From Desulfobacterium sp. (lineage in GTDB: Bacteria; Desulfobacterota; Desulfobacteria; Desulfobacterales; Desulfobacteraceae), in the NCBI GenBank assembly GCA_016342325.1, contig JAEINR010000010.1, positions 1-64,000 of the forward strand: a stretch of DNA of 64,000 nucleotides. The letters run 5' to 3'. The notes under the pieces were generated by a model. It did no database searches. It saw only the letters and a program-made list of their open reading frames with translations, and was not told the origin of the DNA. Position 1 is the first letter of the stretch. Each line of letters opens with the position of its first letter. Position numbers and translations under genes: made by a program. Of the stretch, positions 52,890 through 62,741 are shown in pieces.

Positions 52890-53687
52890 ATGACAAAAAT
52901 TGCAGGTATACGGTTCAAACCTGCCGGTAAAATATACGATTTTGACTGCGGCGCCTTTGTCCTCAACATAGGGGACAAGGTGATTGTCGAAACAGAGCAG
53001 GGGCTTGGGTTCGGTGTTGTCACCGTGCCGCCGGCACCCCTTGAATCTGAGAAAAAAAAGAAGCAGCTCAAAAAGGTATTCCGCATTGCCACGGAAGCGG
53101 ATTTCAAAAAAAGGGAACAGAACAAAGCGCTTGAGCAGCAAGCCTTTGACTTCTGCCAGGGCTGCATCTCAAAGCTTGGGCTGAAGATGAACCTCTTTTC
53201 CGTGGAGAGCACCTTTGATGCGGCCAAGCTCACCTTTTTCTACACGGCCGACGGCCGGGTCGACTTCCGGGAACTTGTCAAGATCCTTGTCAAGGAGTAC
53301 CGCATTCGCATCGAGATGCGCCAGGTGGGTATTCGGAACCAGTCAAAGCAGTGCGGCGGACTCGGCAGGTGCGGCCGGGAGATCTGCTGCTCATTGTTCA
53401 TGAAGAACTTTGATCCTGTGTCCATAAAGATGGCCAAGGAACAGGGTCTCTCCCTGAACCCGACAAAAATTTCAGGCCTGTGCGGCAGGCTCATGTGCTG
53501 CCTCACCTTTGAAAACAAGACCTACAAGCTGTTGAAAAAAGAGCTTCCAAAACCTGGCAAGGTCCTTGACACCGCTAAAGGCCGAGGCAAAGTGATTCGC
53601 CAGAACGTGCTCAAGGGAACGGTGACACTCCGCCTTGAAGATGGTTCTGAAATCGAAGCCGACCTAAAAGATCTAAGCAAAGGATAA
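52890..53687 (+). CDS. ricT: PSP1-domain protein RicT (YaaT)
   Basis: The 265-residue protein has the PSP1 domain. Its N-terminal half starts IAGIRFKPAGKIYDFDC. The conserved cysteine region GGLGRCGREICCSLFMKNF and LCGRLMCCLTFEN follows in the C-terminal half. In Bacillus this protein forms part of the RicAFT complex, which binds iron-sulfur clusters through its cysteines and acts in RNA maturation. In Gram-negative bacteria its role is less clear. AGGAGAG precedes the ATG. It sits between holB and metG, a common arrangement. Confidence 0.92.
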   Translation: MTKIAGIRFKPAGKIYDFDCGAFVLNIGDKVIVETEQGLGFGVVTVPPAPLESEKKKKQLKKVFRIATEADFKKREQNKALEQQAFDFCQGCISKLGLKMNLFSVESTFDAAKLTFFYTADGRVDFRELVKILVKEYRIRIEMRQVGIRNQSKQCGGLGRCGREICCSLFMKNFDPVSIKMAKEQGLSLNPTKISGLCGRLMCCLTFENKTYKLLKKELPKPGKVLDTAKGRGKVIRQNVLKGTVTLRLEDGSEIEADLKDLSKG

Positions 53688-53697
53688 CATTCGATAA

Positions 53698-55650
53698 ATG
53701 AAAACAAGCGATCCCAATTTTTTCACCACCCCCATCTACTATGTCAATGCCAAGCCCCACCTTGGACACGCTTATACCACCATTGCAGTGGACGTTGCCG
53801 CCCGCTACAGCCGAATGTGTTCAAAGGAGACCTATTTTCTCACCGGAACCGATGAACACGGTGACAAGATTGCCGAGGCCGCAGACCGGGAAAATACGAC
53901 GCCAAAGGCCTATGCCGACAAGATCAGCCAGGGGTTCCAGGACCTGTGGCCAAAGCTGAACATCAGCAACGACCACTTCATCCGGACCACGGATCCCGAC
54001 CACATCAAGGTGGTGGAGGGGCTGCTATCCAAGATCTACGAGGCAGGGGACATCTACTTCAGCGATTACGAGGGGATCTACTGCCTCGGGTGTGAACGCT
54101 TCTACCAGGAGCGGGAGCTTGTGGACGGAAAATGTCCGGACCACGGCACGGTGCCGGAAACCATCAAAGAATCCAACTATTTTTTCCGCATGAGCAAATA
54201 CCAGGAGTGGCTCATTGATCACATCAATAGCCATCCTGGCTTTATCCGACCCGAACGCTACAAAAATGAAATCCTCTCCTTTCTCAAGGAGCCCCTGGAG
54301 GACCTTTGCATCTCAAGGCCTAAATCAAGGCTCACCTGGGGCATCACCCTCCCCTTTGACCCGGATTATGTCACCTATGTGTGGTTCGATGCCCTGACCA
54401 ACTACCTCTCGGCCCTGGGGTACCCTGACGGAGAGCTGTTCAACCGCTTCTGGCCCAACACCCGCCACTTTGTTGCCAAGGACATCATCAAACCCCACGG
54501 CATCTACTGGCCCTGCATGCTCAAGGCGGCTGGCATCGAGCCCTACCACAGCCTCAATGTCCACGGTTTCTGGAACGTGGGCGGATCCAAGATGTCAAAG
54601 AGCATCGGCAACGTCACCGATCCTGTGGAGGTGACCGACACCTACGGCACGGACAGTTTCAGGTACTTTCTCATGCGGGAGATGGTGTTCGGCCTGGACT
54701 CCAACTTTACCGAGGATACCATTGTCCAGCGGATCAACTCAGACCTTGCCAACGACCTTGGCAACCTCTTTTCCAGGGTGGTCTCCATGGTCCACCGCTA
54801 CTTTGAGGGAAGCACCCCCGGGTTTGACGCTGAACTTGACAAAGAACTCACCCTCAAACCCCAGGCGGATAAATGCATTGAGAACTATAGCCGGTTCATG
54901 GAGAACACGGAGTTCCACAAGGCCGTCATTGCCGTGTGGGAGTTCATCAGCACCATGAACAAGTACATCGACACCCAGGCGCCCTGGTCCCTTGCAAAGG
55001 ACGAGGAAAAAGCGTCGGCATTGGAAACGGTCATGTACAACCTTGTGGAAGGGTTGAGAACCGTTGCCGACCTGATCTATCCCATCATGCCCGAAACGTC
55101 GATCAAGATGCGAACCCTCCTCAACATCAAAATGCCTGCCGACCGGGAGTTCCACACCATGGAGGAGATTATACCCTGGCACCAAACCGCCGCCGGCACC
55201 GTTATTGAAAAGGCACCGGTCCTGTTTCCGAGGATCGATACCACGGCTGCGAAAAAAACAGCCTCCCAAACAGCCCCTGGCAAAGCGAAAGCCAAAGCCA
55301 AAGCCAAAGCTAAACCCCTGAAACCTGAAATCACCATCGACGATTTTGCAAAGATCGACCTGCGAAGCGGCACCGTTGTTTCGGCTGAAAAGATCAAAAA
55401 ATCCAACAAGCTGCTCAAGCTCAAGGTGGACCTGGGTGAGGAAGAGCCCCGCCAGGTCATCGCAGGTATAGCAAAAGACTACGATCCCGACCAGATTATC
55501 GGGAAAACTGTTGTCGTGGTTGCCAACCTGGCGCCTGCCAAACTCATGGGAGAGATCTCCCAGGGCATGGTGCTTGCGGCAAACGACGGTAAGAGCCTTG
55601 CCCTGACCGGATTCGACAAAGCGGTCAACCCAGGAAACCAGATAAAATAG
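53698..55650 (+). CDS. metG: Methionyl-tRNA synthetase with C-terminal tRNA-binding domain
   Basis: The 650-residue protein has the class I motifs HLGH (21-24) and KMSKSIGN (near residue 298), a CxxC zinc knuckle (CLGCERFYQ and KCPDHG), an anticodon-binding helical domain, and a C-terminal EMAP/Trbp111-like domain (about 545-650) that aids dimerisation and tRNA binding. Between the last two lies a linker of alternating Lys and Ala, encoded by a near-perfect hexanucleotide repeat AAAGCC (55282-55314). Copy number there could vary between strains. It starts 10 bp after ricT and is followed at 2 bp by the transpeptidase gene. Confidence 0.97.
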   Translation: MKTSDPNFFTTPIYYVNAKPHLGHAYTTIAVDVAARYSRMCSKETYFLTGTDEHGDKIAEAADRENTTPKAYADKISQGFQDLWPKLNISNDHFIRTTDPDHIKVVEGLLSKIYEAGDIYFSDYEGIYCLGCERFYQERELVDGKCPDHGTVPETIKESNYFFRMSKYQEWLIDHINSHPGFIRPERYKNEILSFLKEPLEDLCISRPKSRLTWGITLPFDPDYVTYVWFDALTNYLSALGYPDGELFNRFWPNTRHFVAKDIIKPHGIYWPCMLKAAGIEPYHSLNVHGFWNVGGSKMSKSIGNVTDPVEVTDTYGTDSFRYFLMREMVFGLDSNFTEDTIVQRINSDLANDLGNLFSRVVSMVHRYFEGSTPGFDAELDKELTLKPQADKCIENYSRFMENTEFHKAVIAVWEFISTMNKYIDTQAPWSLAKDEEKASALETVMYNLVEGLRTVADLIYPIMPETSIKMRTLLNIKMPADREFHTMEEIIPWHQTAAGTVIEKAPVLFPRIDTTAAKKTASQTAPGKAKAKAKAKAKPLKPEITIDDFAKIDLRSGTVVSAEKIKKSNKLLKLKVDLGEEEPRQVIAGIAKDYDPDQIIGKTVVVVANLAPAKLMGEISQGMVLAANDGKSLALTGFDKAVNPGNQIK

Positions 55651-55652
55651 CA

Positions 55653-57071
55653 ATGGGAGAGCGGTTGCATAATCACACAAAAAACACCAACTGGCGGGCC
55701 TTCCAGTCAGATATTCAGTTCGAGTCAAAAAGGAAAAAATTCCTTTCCCGGCTCTTCAAGCTGGTTCTCCTGGTCCTGCTCTGTGTCGGCGCCATGTTCG
55801 GCATCACCACGGCAAACATCCCCGGCCTGCCGGATATCATGGCCATGGTGCAGCAATCGCTCCCCCTTGACACCCTGCTGAAAATGGGGGAACAGGAAGT
55901 TGAGGCGGCGGTACCGCGCCCTGGTTTGACACGGCAGGATCTGAAAGCACTGCTGGATCCGTCCCTGTTGTTCAATGCCGAGACATCCACCATTGTGGTG
56001 GACCATGACCTGGATCGCTATACCATCGAAACCACCCTTGACCCGTCCTTTCAACGGTTTCTCACATCCAAGCTTGAAGGGCTCAAAACCCTTACCCGGG
56101 GAAAGCCCCAGCGCATCGGCATGGTTGCCATGGAACCTGCCACAGGCAAGATTGTTGCCATGGCAGGGTTTGACCTTGCCAACCCCAAGGCCAACCCCTG
56201 CACCATGGGAAACTATCCGGCCGCAAGCGTGTTTAAAATCGTGACGGCATCGGCAGCCATAGAGGGAATGGGGTACACCCCCCAAACCCCCATGTACTTC
56301 AACGGCGGGAAATACACCCTTTACAAGCGGCAGCTCAAGGACAACAAAAACCGCTACACCACCAAGGTCTCCCTTGGCAAGGCCTTTGCGGAATCGATCA
56401 ACCCGGTATTCGGCAAAATCGCATCCACCCGGCTGAACACGGAACAACTTCGCTACTACGCCGGTACATTCGGATTCAACCAAGAGGTGGATTCGGATTT
56501 CCCCTTTGATTCCGGAAAAATTATCATCAAAGACAACGCCTACCAGCAGGCAGAGGTGGGATGCGGGTTCAACAAAACGACCACCATCTCCCCCATGTTC
56601 GGCGCCCTGATGTCGGCCACCATCGTCAACCAGGGAAAGCCCCCCCTGCCGTCAATGGTTAAATCGGTTACCGACGCCAACGGCTTGGTGCTATACACCA
56701 ATACACCATCCGTCTCCGGAAAAGCCATTGATCCAAAAACAGCCCGGGCCGTCATGTCCATGATGGAAAAGACCATCACCTCGGGTACGGCCAGTAAATC
56801 CTTCCGGCGGTTCAAGCGGGATTCAACCCTTTCACGGCTTGATATCGGCGGCAAGACAGGATCGCTTTATAACAAGGACAACACCGTCAAGTACGACTGG
56901 TTCACTGGATTTGCCAAGGAAAAAAACGGGGACAAAGTTCTGGCCCTGGCCGTGGTCGTGGGCCACAGAAAGTACATCGGAACCCGGGCAGCAAGCTACG
57001 GCAAGATGATGTTCAAACACTATTTCAAATCCTATTTTGCATCAAACAAAACAACGATCAACAACGGTTAA
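55653..57071 (+). CDS. Penicillin-binding transpeptidase-domain protein
   Basis: The 472-residue protein has one N-terminal membrane span (about 33-52) and a transpeptidase domain with the three catalytic motifs: SxxK as Ser192-Val-Phe-Lys195, SxN as Ser248-Ile-Asn250, and KTG as Lys401-Thr-Gly403. The extracytoplasmic domain lacks a transglycosylase and a recognisable dimerisation domain, so it is not a bifunctional class A enzyme. It should be a periplasmic D,D-transpeptidase or related acyl-enzyme that crosslinks peptidoglycan. It lies between metG and the GlmS-like gene, with gaps of 2 and 21 bp, which suggests a shared transcript and a cell-wall role. Confidence 0.88.
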   Translation: MGERLHNHTKNTNWRAFQSDIQFESKRKKFLSRLFKLVLLVLLCVGAMFGITTANIPGLPDIMAMVQQSLPLDTLLKMGEQEVEAAVPRPGLTRQDLKALLDPSLLFNAETSTIVVDHDLDRYTIETTLDPSFQRFLTSKLEGLKTLTRGKPQRIGMVAMEPATGKIVAMAGFDLANPKANPCTMGNYPAASVFKIVTASAAIEGMGYTPQTPMYFNGGKYTLYKRQLKDNKNRYTTKVSLGKAFAESINPVFGKIASTRLNTEQLRYYAGTFGFNQEVDSDFPFDSGKIIIKDNAYQQAEVGCGFNKTTTISPMFGALMSATIVNQGKPPLPSMVKSVTDANGLVLYTNTPSVSGKAIDPKTARAVMSMMEKTITSGTASKSFRRFKRDSTLSRLDIGGKTGSLYNKDNTVKYDWFTGFAKEKNGDKVLALAVVVGHRKYIGTRAASYGKMMFKHYFKSYFASNKTTINNG

Positions 57072-57092
57072 AATCCTGGAACGGAGGACATC

Positions 57093-60000
57093 ATGCCATT
57101 TCCCATACCACGCCTTTTCACGCTGAAGAAAATTTTCCCACGACTCTTTTCCATGTCCATCCAATTCGGGAAATCCCCGGCCCGAGCCGGGGAAAACAGC
57201 CTGGTTTTCTTCCCGGTTCGACCCAACACGTTCTGCTGCGGTCTGTCCTCCCTTGTGAGCTACACGGGTGCCGGCGACCCCGGTGAAGCGGCCGATCTTC
57301 CGTCCATGGAACAGGATATGGACATTCTCCGGGAGCGTTCGCTGACCGTCTGCCTTTCCAAGGGGCTCGACCTTGGGGAAAACTATCTGGGGGGAGATGA
57401 GCGCCTCTCCCTCTTTCTTGCACAGGCCCATACCCTTCGAAAAAAAGTGCCGTTTTACGAACTCTATTCCAATGGATCCAGGGAGGAAGCCCTGGTCACC
57501 CTTATAGAAGCGCTGTACGCCCTCCTCATCCAGGAAAAAGACGAGCTCAAACAGCGGATGGCCGACCTTGCCGCCAGGGAGGTCGACACCGTGGCCCCAC
57601 GAATCGACAAGCTCCAGGACATCATCTGGTGCCTTAAAAAAGAGGTGCTGGAAAACCTTGAACGGATCCGTGACCTTTCCCTTTACTGCTCCAATCCCGG
57701 AACAATGGAACAGATCACGAGTTTCAAGAAGATCAATGCCGTGCTCAACAGCATCGACCGCCTGGAGGTGAGGGGCCGGGATTCTGCCGGAATCTCCCTT
57801 CTTTTTGTCTTTACCAAGGCGGAATTTGAAGATTTCCGGGAACTGCTGATCAAGACAGGCCTTGGGGACCAGCTGAAGCAGCGAACCAACCGATTGGTTC
57901 TCACCAACAACAGCATCACGGTCCATGATACCCATGACGACGAAGGCAAGCACCTTGTCAGCATCGCCATGGTCTATAAATTTGCCGCTGAGATCGGTGC
58001 CCTGGGGGACAATGTCTCGTTTCTTCGCAGCCAGATCCGAAACGACCAGATTCTCCAGATCCTGACCCGGGCAAACGCTTTGTTCAGCACGGTTTCGGCC
58101 CACACCCGATGGGCATCGGTGGGGGACATCACCGAGGCGAACTGTCATCCCGTGGACAACGTACCCACGGACAAAGAGATCGAAAAGAGCGGCATCATCC
58201 ATGTCAGTCTCAACGGTGATATCGACAACTACCGGGAACTCAAGGCCGACTATGAAAACAGGTACGACGCCATTGCCCCGGATATCACCACGGACACCAA
58301 GATCATCCCCCTTGAGATCGAGCACTTTCTGAGGCAGGGGGAGACCGTGGAAGAGGCCTTCAGGCTGGCCGTCAATGAATTCAAAGGCTCCCATGCCATC
58401 AGCATGCACACGGACCTTGCTCCGGGCAAGCTATTTCTGGCCCAGAAGGGCAGCGGACAGGCGCTCTTCATCGGCCTTGCCCCGGACCACTACATTGCGG
58501 TATCGGAACTCTACGGTCTTGTTGAAGAGACCCAGACCTTTCTCAAGCTCAATGGCGAAAAAGCCGGCCAGATCATGGTCCTGGACCAAAACTCTTCCGG
58601 CGGGCTCTCCGGCCTCAGCTCCCTTGCCTATGACGGCACCCCCATCGAGATCAGCCAGGAGGACATCCAGACCAGTGAGATCACCGGAAGGGACATCGAC
58701 CGCCAGAACTATCCCCACTACTTTTTAAAGGAGATCTCCGAGGCCCCGACCTCCGTGGAAATGACCCTGCAAAACAAGTGGAAGACCTGCCCCGAGACCG
58801 CCCTCTATACCACGATTCTGGACCGGTCGGTCATTCCGGAGTTCCTTGAATCCGAACTGAAACAGGGAAAAATCAAGCGGATCTACTTCATCGGCCAGGG
58901 AACGGCAGGGGTCGCAGCCCAGGGTTGCGCCGACATCCTCGCCTCCTATCTTGTTGATACCGGCATCCAGATCCGGGCCCTGAAATCCTCGGAACTTTCC
59001 GGCTTCGCCATCCGGGGAAAGGACGGGGACACCGACTCCATGGCGGAAGACCTGGTGGTCGCCATCAGCCAATCCGGCACCACCACCGATACCAACCGCA
59101 CCGTGGACATGGTAAAATCCAGGGGCGCCCGCACCCTTGCCATTGTCAACCGCAGGGATTCAGACCTCACGTTTAAGACAGACGGGGTTCTCTACACAAG
59201 CAGCGGCAGGGACATTGAGATGTCCGTTGCCTCCACCAAGGCGTTCTACTCCCAGATCACTGCCGGCGCCATGCTCGGGCTTCACATGGCCGCCATTGTG
59301 GGGGCGATAACAAAGGAACGGATCACCGAGGAGATCAACGCGCTTGCCGCCCTGCCGGACAAGATGAGAAAAGTCCTCGCCATGAAGGAGGAGATCGGCC
59401 GTTCAGCCAAGCGCCTGTCCGTTCAGAAAAGCTACTGGGCCACCGTTGGCAGCGGGTCCAACAAGACCTCGGCCGACGAGATCCGCATCAAACTGTCCGA
59501 GCTCTGCTACAAGACCATCTCGTCGGACTTTGTCGAGGACAAAAAGCACATTGATCTGTCGTCCGAGCCCCTGATCATCATCTGTGCCGCAGGCACCCGG
59601 GAAAGTGTGCTCGGTGACATCATCAAAGACACCGCCATCTTCCACGCCCACAAGGCAGCCCCTGTTGTGATCACCAACGAGGGGGAAAACCGGTTTGATC
59701 CATACAGCAGCGACGTGTTCAAGGTGCCCCGTACCGCAGAACACCTGGCCCCGATCCTCAACACCCTGGTGGGCCACATCTGGGGTTACTATGCTGCCCT
59801 CGCCATCAACGAAGGCTCGGAGTTCATGTACACCGCCCGAAACGAAATCAAGGACCTCCTGGATGAATTCACCAGCATGGGCCGGGACATCTATGAGGTG
59901 ATTCTTGAGAAGCGGTTCAGGGAGAGCATTGCCCGGTTCTACGCCGATTTTTCAAAACGGCGCAGGGAGAAACGCTTTCCCTCGGCCCTGGGCCTTGACA

Positions 60001-60812
60001 ACGCCACCAACATCACCCTGCTGATGAAATATCTCTCAGGCCGCCTCCCCGTGTCGGACTTTGAGATGGATTTTGCAAAAATGGGCACCCCTGCCAACAT
60101 GCTCAATGCGTTCTTCGAAAACATGGGGGAATCCATCAACACCATGGCAAGGCCGGTGGACGCCATCAAGCACCAGGCAAAGACCGTCACCGTCGGCACC
60201 AGCAGAATCAGCGAAACCTTTGAAGGCATCGTGTTTGACGAACTTGAGGCCCACGGTATCGCGGTTGCCCAGCTCACCAACAGGAACGTCATGGTGCTGA
60301 AAAACCTCCAGCAGGTGCTTTCCGAAATCAAGGGCGGCCTCTGCTACAGGATTTCCGGCCTCACCCTCCTTGGCGAGCCGTCATCTGAAACCCGCATCGA
60401 AGTGGTCAAGAAAACCGGCATCCTTGCCGGCGAAGTCTCCCGGGTGGAGAACGACCACCAGCTCAAGGGCACCAAGAACATCATCGTCAGAGAGGGCAAC
60501 GTCTATATCGGCAAGGGCCGCAAAGACAATAAGAGCATCCTTGTGATACCCGTGCTCTCATCCTCGGGCCACACCTCATCGGTCATCAAACACATCCTCT
60601 CCCTGAACGTGGGGTTCAAGGCGGCAGACCAGGTGTCCCTCATGAAAAAGACCAAGGCCCTTGGGGGTAAATACACCCGGATCAAGGATACCATCCTCGA
60701 GTCCGCAAGCATCCCCAAATGGGACGACAAACTCCTTGACCTTGTGAGCATCGATACCCTGTTCGGCGATTCAGCCGAGAAGATTGCAGAAAAAATCGAA
60801 GCAAGGGCGTAA
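57093..60812 (+). CDS. Giant GlmS-like protein: glutamine amidotransferase plus SIS domains, extended
   Basis: The 1239-residue protein is about twice the size of GlmS (about 610). The N-terminal amidotransferase signature is CGLSSLV with candidate catalytic Cys49, not position 1 or 2, so maturation would need removal of 48 residues. An insertion of about 150 residues separates this from RLEVRGRDSAG (222-232). AHTRWA (335-340) and NGDIDNY (373-379) are conserved. SIS domain 1 (about 590-725) keeps ISQSGTT and VASTKAF. SIS domain 2 (about 775-915) has Lys799, Glu802 and His818 aligning with the isomerase residues. The C-terminal extension (920-1239) has no recognised match, and the GlmS C-tail is missing. 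The start has GGAGG seven bases upstream. It probably makes or senses amino sugars, but activity is unproven. Confidence 0.85.
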   Translation: MPFPIPRLFTLKKIFPRLFSMSIQFGKSPARAGENSLVFFPVRPNTFCCGLSSLVSYTGAGDPGEAADLPSMEQDMDILRERSLTVCLSKGLDLGENYLGGDERLSLFLAQAHTLRKKVPFYELYSNGSREEALVTLIEALYALLIQEKDELKQRMADLAAREVDTVAPRIDKLQDIIWCLKKEVLENLERIRDLSLYCSNPGTMEQITSFKKINAVLNSIDRLEVRGRDSAGISLLFVFTKAEFEDFRELLIKTGLGDQLKQRTNRLVLTNNSITVHDTHDDEGKHLVSIAMVYKFAAEIGALGDNVSFLRSQIRNDQILQILTRANALFSTVSAHTRWASVGDITEANCHPVDNVPTDKEIEKSGIIHVSLNGDIDNYRELKADYENRYDAIAPDITTDTKIIPLEIEHFLRQGETVEEAFRLAVNEFKGSHAISMHTDLAPGKLFLAQKGSGQALFIGLAPDHYIAVSELYGLVEETQTFLKLNGEKAGQIMVLDQNSSGGLSGLSSLAYDGTPIEISQEDIQTSEITGRDIDRQNYPHYFLKEISEAPTSVEMTLQNKWKTCPETALYTTILDRSVIPEFLESELKQGKIKRIYFIGQGTAGVAAQGCADILASYLVDTGIQIRALKSSELSGFAIRGKDGDTDSMAEDLVVAISQSGTTTDTNRTVDMVKSRGARTLAIVNRRDSDLTFKTDGVLYTSSGRDIEMSVASTKAFYSQITAGAMLGLHMAAIVGAITKERITEEINALAALPDKMRKVLAMKEEIGRSAKRLSVQKSYWATVGSGSNKTSADEIRIKLSELCYKTISSDFVEDKKHIDLSSEPLIIICAAGTRESVLGDIIKDTAIFHAHKAAPVVITNEGENRFDPYSSDVFKVPRTAEHLAPILNTLVGHIWGYYAALAINEGSEFMYTARNEIKDLLDEFTSMGRDIYEVILEKRFRESIARFYADFSKRRREKRFPSALGLDNATNITLLMKYLSGRLPVSDFEMDFAKMGTPANMLNAFFENMGESINTMARPVDAIKHQAKTVTVGTSRISETFEGIVFDELEAHGIAVAQLTNRNVMVLKNLQQVLSEIKGGLCYRISGLTLLGEPSSETRIEVVKKTGILAGEVSRVENDHQLKGTKNIIVREGNVYIGKGRKDNKSILVIPVLSSSGHTSSVIKHILSLNVGFKAADQVSLMKKTKALGGKYTRIKDTILESASIPKWDDKLLDLVSIDTLFGDSAEKIAEKIEARA

Positions 60813-60818
60813 CGCAAC

Positions 60819-60842
60819 GGGGCAGGTTTCCGAACCTGCCCC
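60819..60842. terminator. Hairpin between convergent genes
   Basis: A 10-bp perfect stem GGGGCAGGTT / AACCTGCCCC with loop TCCG lies between the convergent GlmS-like and thiamine-binding-type genes. There is no U-tract on either strand, so it may act as a 3'-end hairpin for both transcripts. Confidence 0.55.
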
Positions 60843-60867
60843 CCTGATCCATACCCGGCCGTTGTGT

Positions 60868-61164
60868 CTATACCTTTTCGATGACGCTGGCCACCTTGTC
60901 GGCCATGGTTTGATCCCGGTCGGTCCGGGTGCCGGCCTTGATTGTGGTGGTAATCCTTGGCGCCCCCATTTCATGTATTCGCTCGTGGCATTCCTTTACC
61001 ACAGCAAACACATGGTCCCAATCCCCTTCGATATTGGTGCCATAGGCATGGAGTTCTGATTTGAGCCCAGCCCCCGTGATGATTTTATGGCAGGCGGCAA
61101 CATATTCGGAAACTGACACCCCCACACCCAGGGGCACCACACACAAATCAATGATAACCTTCAT
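60868..61164 (-). CDS. MTH1187-type thiamine-binding protein
   Basis: The 98-residue protein fits the MTH1187/YkoF-like family: start MKVIIDLCVVPLGVGVSVSEYVA, middle segment LHAYGTNIEGDWDHVFAVV and C-terminal ITTTIKAGTRTD. Members fold as ferredoxin-like dimers and bind thiamine or related compounds, though the biological role is often unclear. AGGAGTG lies before the ATG. It is a single gene between a hairpin and the chemoreceptor gene. Confidence 0.85.
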   Translation of the reverse strand: MKVIIDLCVVPLGVGVSVSEYVAACHKIITGAGLKSELHAYGTNIEGDWDHVFAVVKECHERIHEMGAPRITTTIKAGTRTDRDQTMADKVASVIEKV

Positions 61165-61223
61165 TTTTCACTCCTTTTTTTATCCCAATTATAAAACACC
61201 CTGGCTAAAAAGTATAACCGTCG

Positions 61224-62741
61224 CTATTTATGATCGTTTGAAAGTGTATGAACAAGGTCATTCATCTTATGGGCCAAATTTCGGAGATCATCAGAACTGT
61301 TTTTCACATCAGCACTTCTTTGGGTAATGGTTTCAGCAACACTGCTGACAATTGCGATATCTGTTGCTATGTCAGATGTAACGGCAGTGCTTTTTGAGAT
61401 ATTCCTGCTGATTTCAGAAACCCCCAGATTCATTTGTTCCATGTTATTCGATATTTCGTTAACTGTTGCGGACTGTTCTTCAACAGCAGATGCAAGTGTT
61501 GTAACAATATCGTTCAGCCTGTTAATAACGCCGGTTACTTCAGATATGTCTTGTACCCTGTCTCCGATGGATGTTTGAATCTCTTCAACCTGATCTTTAA
61601 TTTTCGAAGTTGCATCCGCAGTTTGTTTTGCAAGTTCCTTGATTTCGTTTGCAACAACAGCAAACCCTTTTCCGGCTTCGCCTGCTCTTGCAGCTTCAAT
61701 GGTGGCATTAAGTGCAAGGAGATTTGTCTGCTCAGAGATATCAGTGATTATTTCCGTTACGCTGCCGATTTCCTCGGCTGTTTTACTTAACTCATCAATA
61801 TTCCTGGAGGCATAACCCGTTTTACTTACTGCGTTAGACATCTCACCCAGTGTGTCGCCGGCCCTGCTTGCGATTTCATCAATCGTTGTTACAAGCTGTT
61901 CCATAGCGGTTGAAATTGTGCTCATATTAACAGCGGTCTCTTCTGTTGCAACAGCAATTGAACCGATATTTGAGTTCATCGTTCCTGCTGCGGTTGCGAC
62001 ACCGTCTGACTTCGATGACATCTCTACAGAATCAGAATGCATATTTGTCGAAATACTGCTTAATGATTCTGAGGATTCATTCAGGGCAGCAGAACTGGTT
62101 GACAGTTCTGCAATGGTAATTTCCATCTGTTTTTTTTGTTTCTGAATCAAAAGGTTGTTTCTGAGTGCGGCTTTGTATGATGCACTTGAGTCTTTGGCGA
62201 TGGCAAGAATCACAGTCATATACAGAGCGGTTATTCCTGCATAAGTGTATATCCCGTCGATCAGTGCACCAACGAAGGTGGGAAGTAACATTAATACAAT
62301 AAAGGTAGTCATCATCGAAATTTCAGGCTCAAGGGTTTTAACGGCCCCGGATATCAGGCCGCATGTCACGATGAAAACATAAACGGAGATAAGGGAATCA
62401 GGCCCGTAAAAGCGAACGGACATTGCGCAGAAAATGCCCCATATTAACGCCGATATAGTCGTAAGGGTAAAAAAAACCTTATTCCACCGGTCAGGATTGT
62501 CCATGTACTTTTTCTTTACAGTTAAAGCAGCCACAATTCTGAGGATTGAAAACAGCACAATAATCAGAGCCACGGTGGATGTAAAAAGCGTATGGTCTTT
62601 AAAATAAGTGGTTCCGAAAATCAAAACCAGGAATAGAACAACGTAGGTCATAACGGATTTAAGGGAATTTTTGTACATAAATTGATAAGAGATATGTTTA
62701 ATCTCATCAGCTTCAGTATATGTTACTTCATGTTGCTCCAT
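61224..62741 (-). CDS. Methyl-accepting chemotaxis protein with integral-membrane sensor
   Basis: The 505-residue protein has about six membrane spans in residues 25-195 with almost no periplasmic loop, and then a cytoplasmic signalling domain of about 300 residues. The receptor hairpin signature is complete: [46 protein letters not shown]. It should report to CheA/CheW, which are not in this window. The lack of a periplasmic ligand domain suggests it senses something within the membrane, such as redox state or a lipid-soluble ligand. The gene is visibly more AT-rich than its neighbours, which hints at different ancestry. AAGGAGG precedes the ATG. Confidence 0.93.
   Translation of the reverse strand: MEQHEVTYTEADEIKHISYQFMYKNSLKSVMTYVVLFLVLIFGTTYFKDHTLFTSTVALIIVLFSILRIVAALTVKKKYMDNPDRWNKVFFTLTTISALIWGIFCAMSVRFYGPDSLISVYVFIVTCGLISGAVKTLEPEISMMTTFIVLMLLPTFVGALIDGIYTYAGITALYMTVILAIAKDSSASYKAALRNNLLIQKQKKQMEITIAELSTSSAALNESSESLSSISTNMHSDSVEMSSKSDGVATAAGTMNSNIGSIAVATEETAVNMSTISTAMEQLVTTIDEIASRAGDTLGEMSNAVSKTGYASRNIDELSKTAEEIGSVTEIITDISEQTNLLALNATIEAARAGEAGKGFAVVANEIKELAKQTADATSKIKDQVEEIQTSIGDRVQDISEVTGVINRLNDIVTTLASAVEEQSATVNEISNNMEQMNLGVSEISRNISKSTAVTSDIATDIAIVSSVAETITQRSADVKNSSDDLRNLAHKMNDLVHTLSNDHK

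Noticed and set aside
57042-58409. 455-codon open frame antisense to the GlmS-like gene and the end of the transpeptidase gene
   Set aside because: The sense strand encodes clear conserved domains; the antisense product has none and begins and ends inside other genes.
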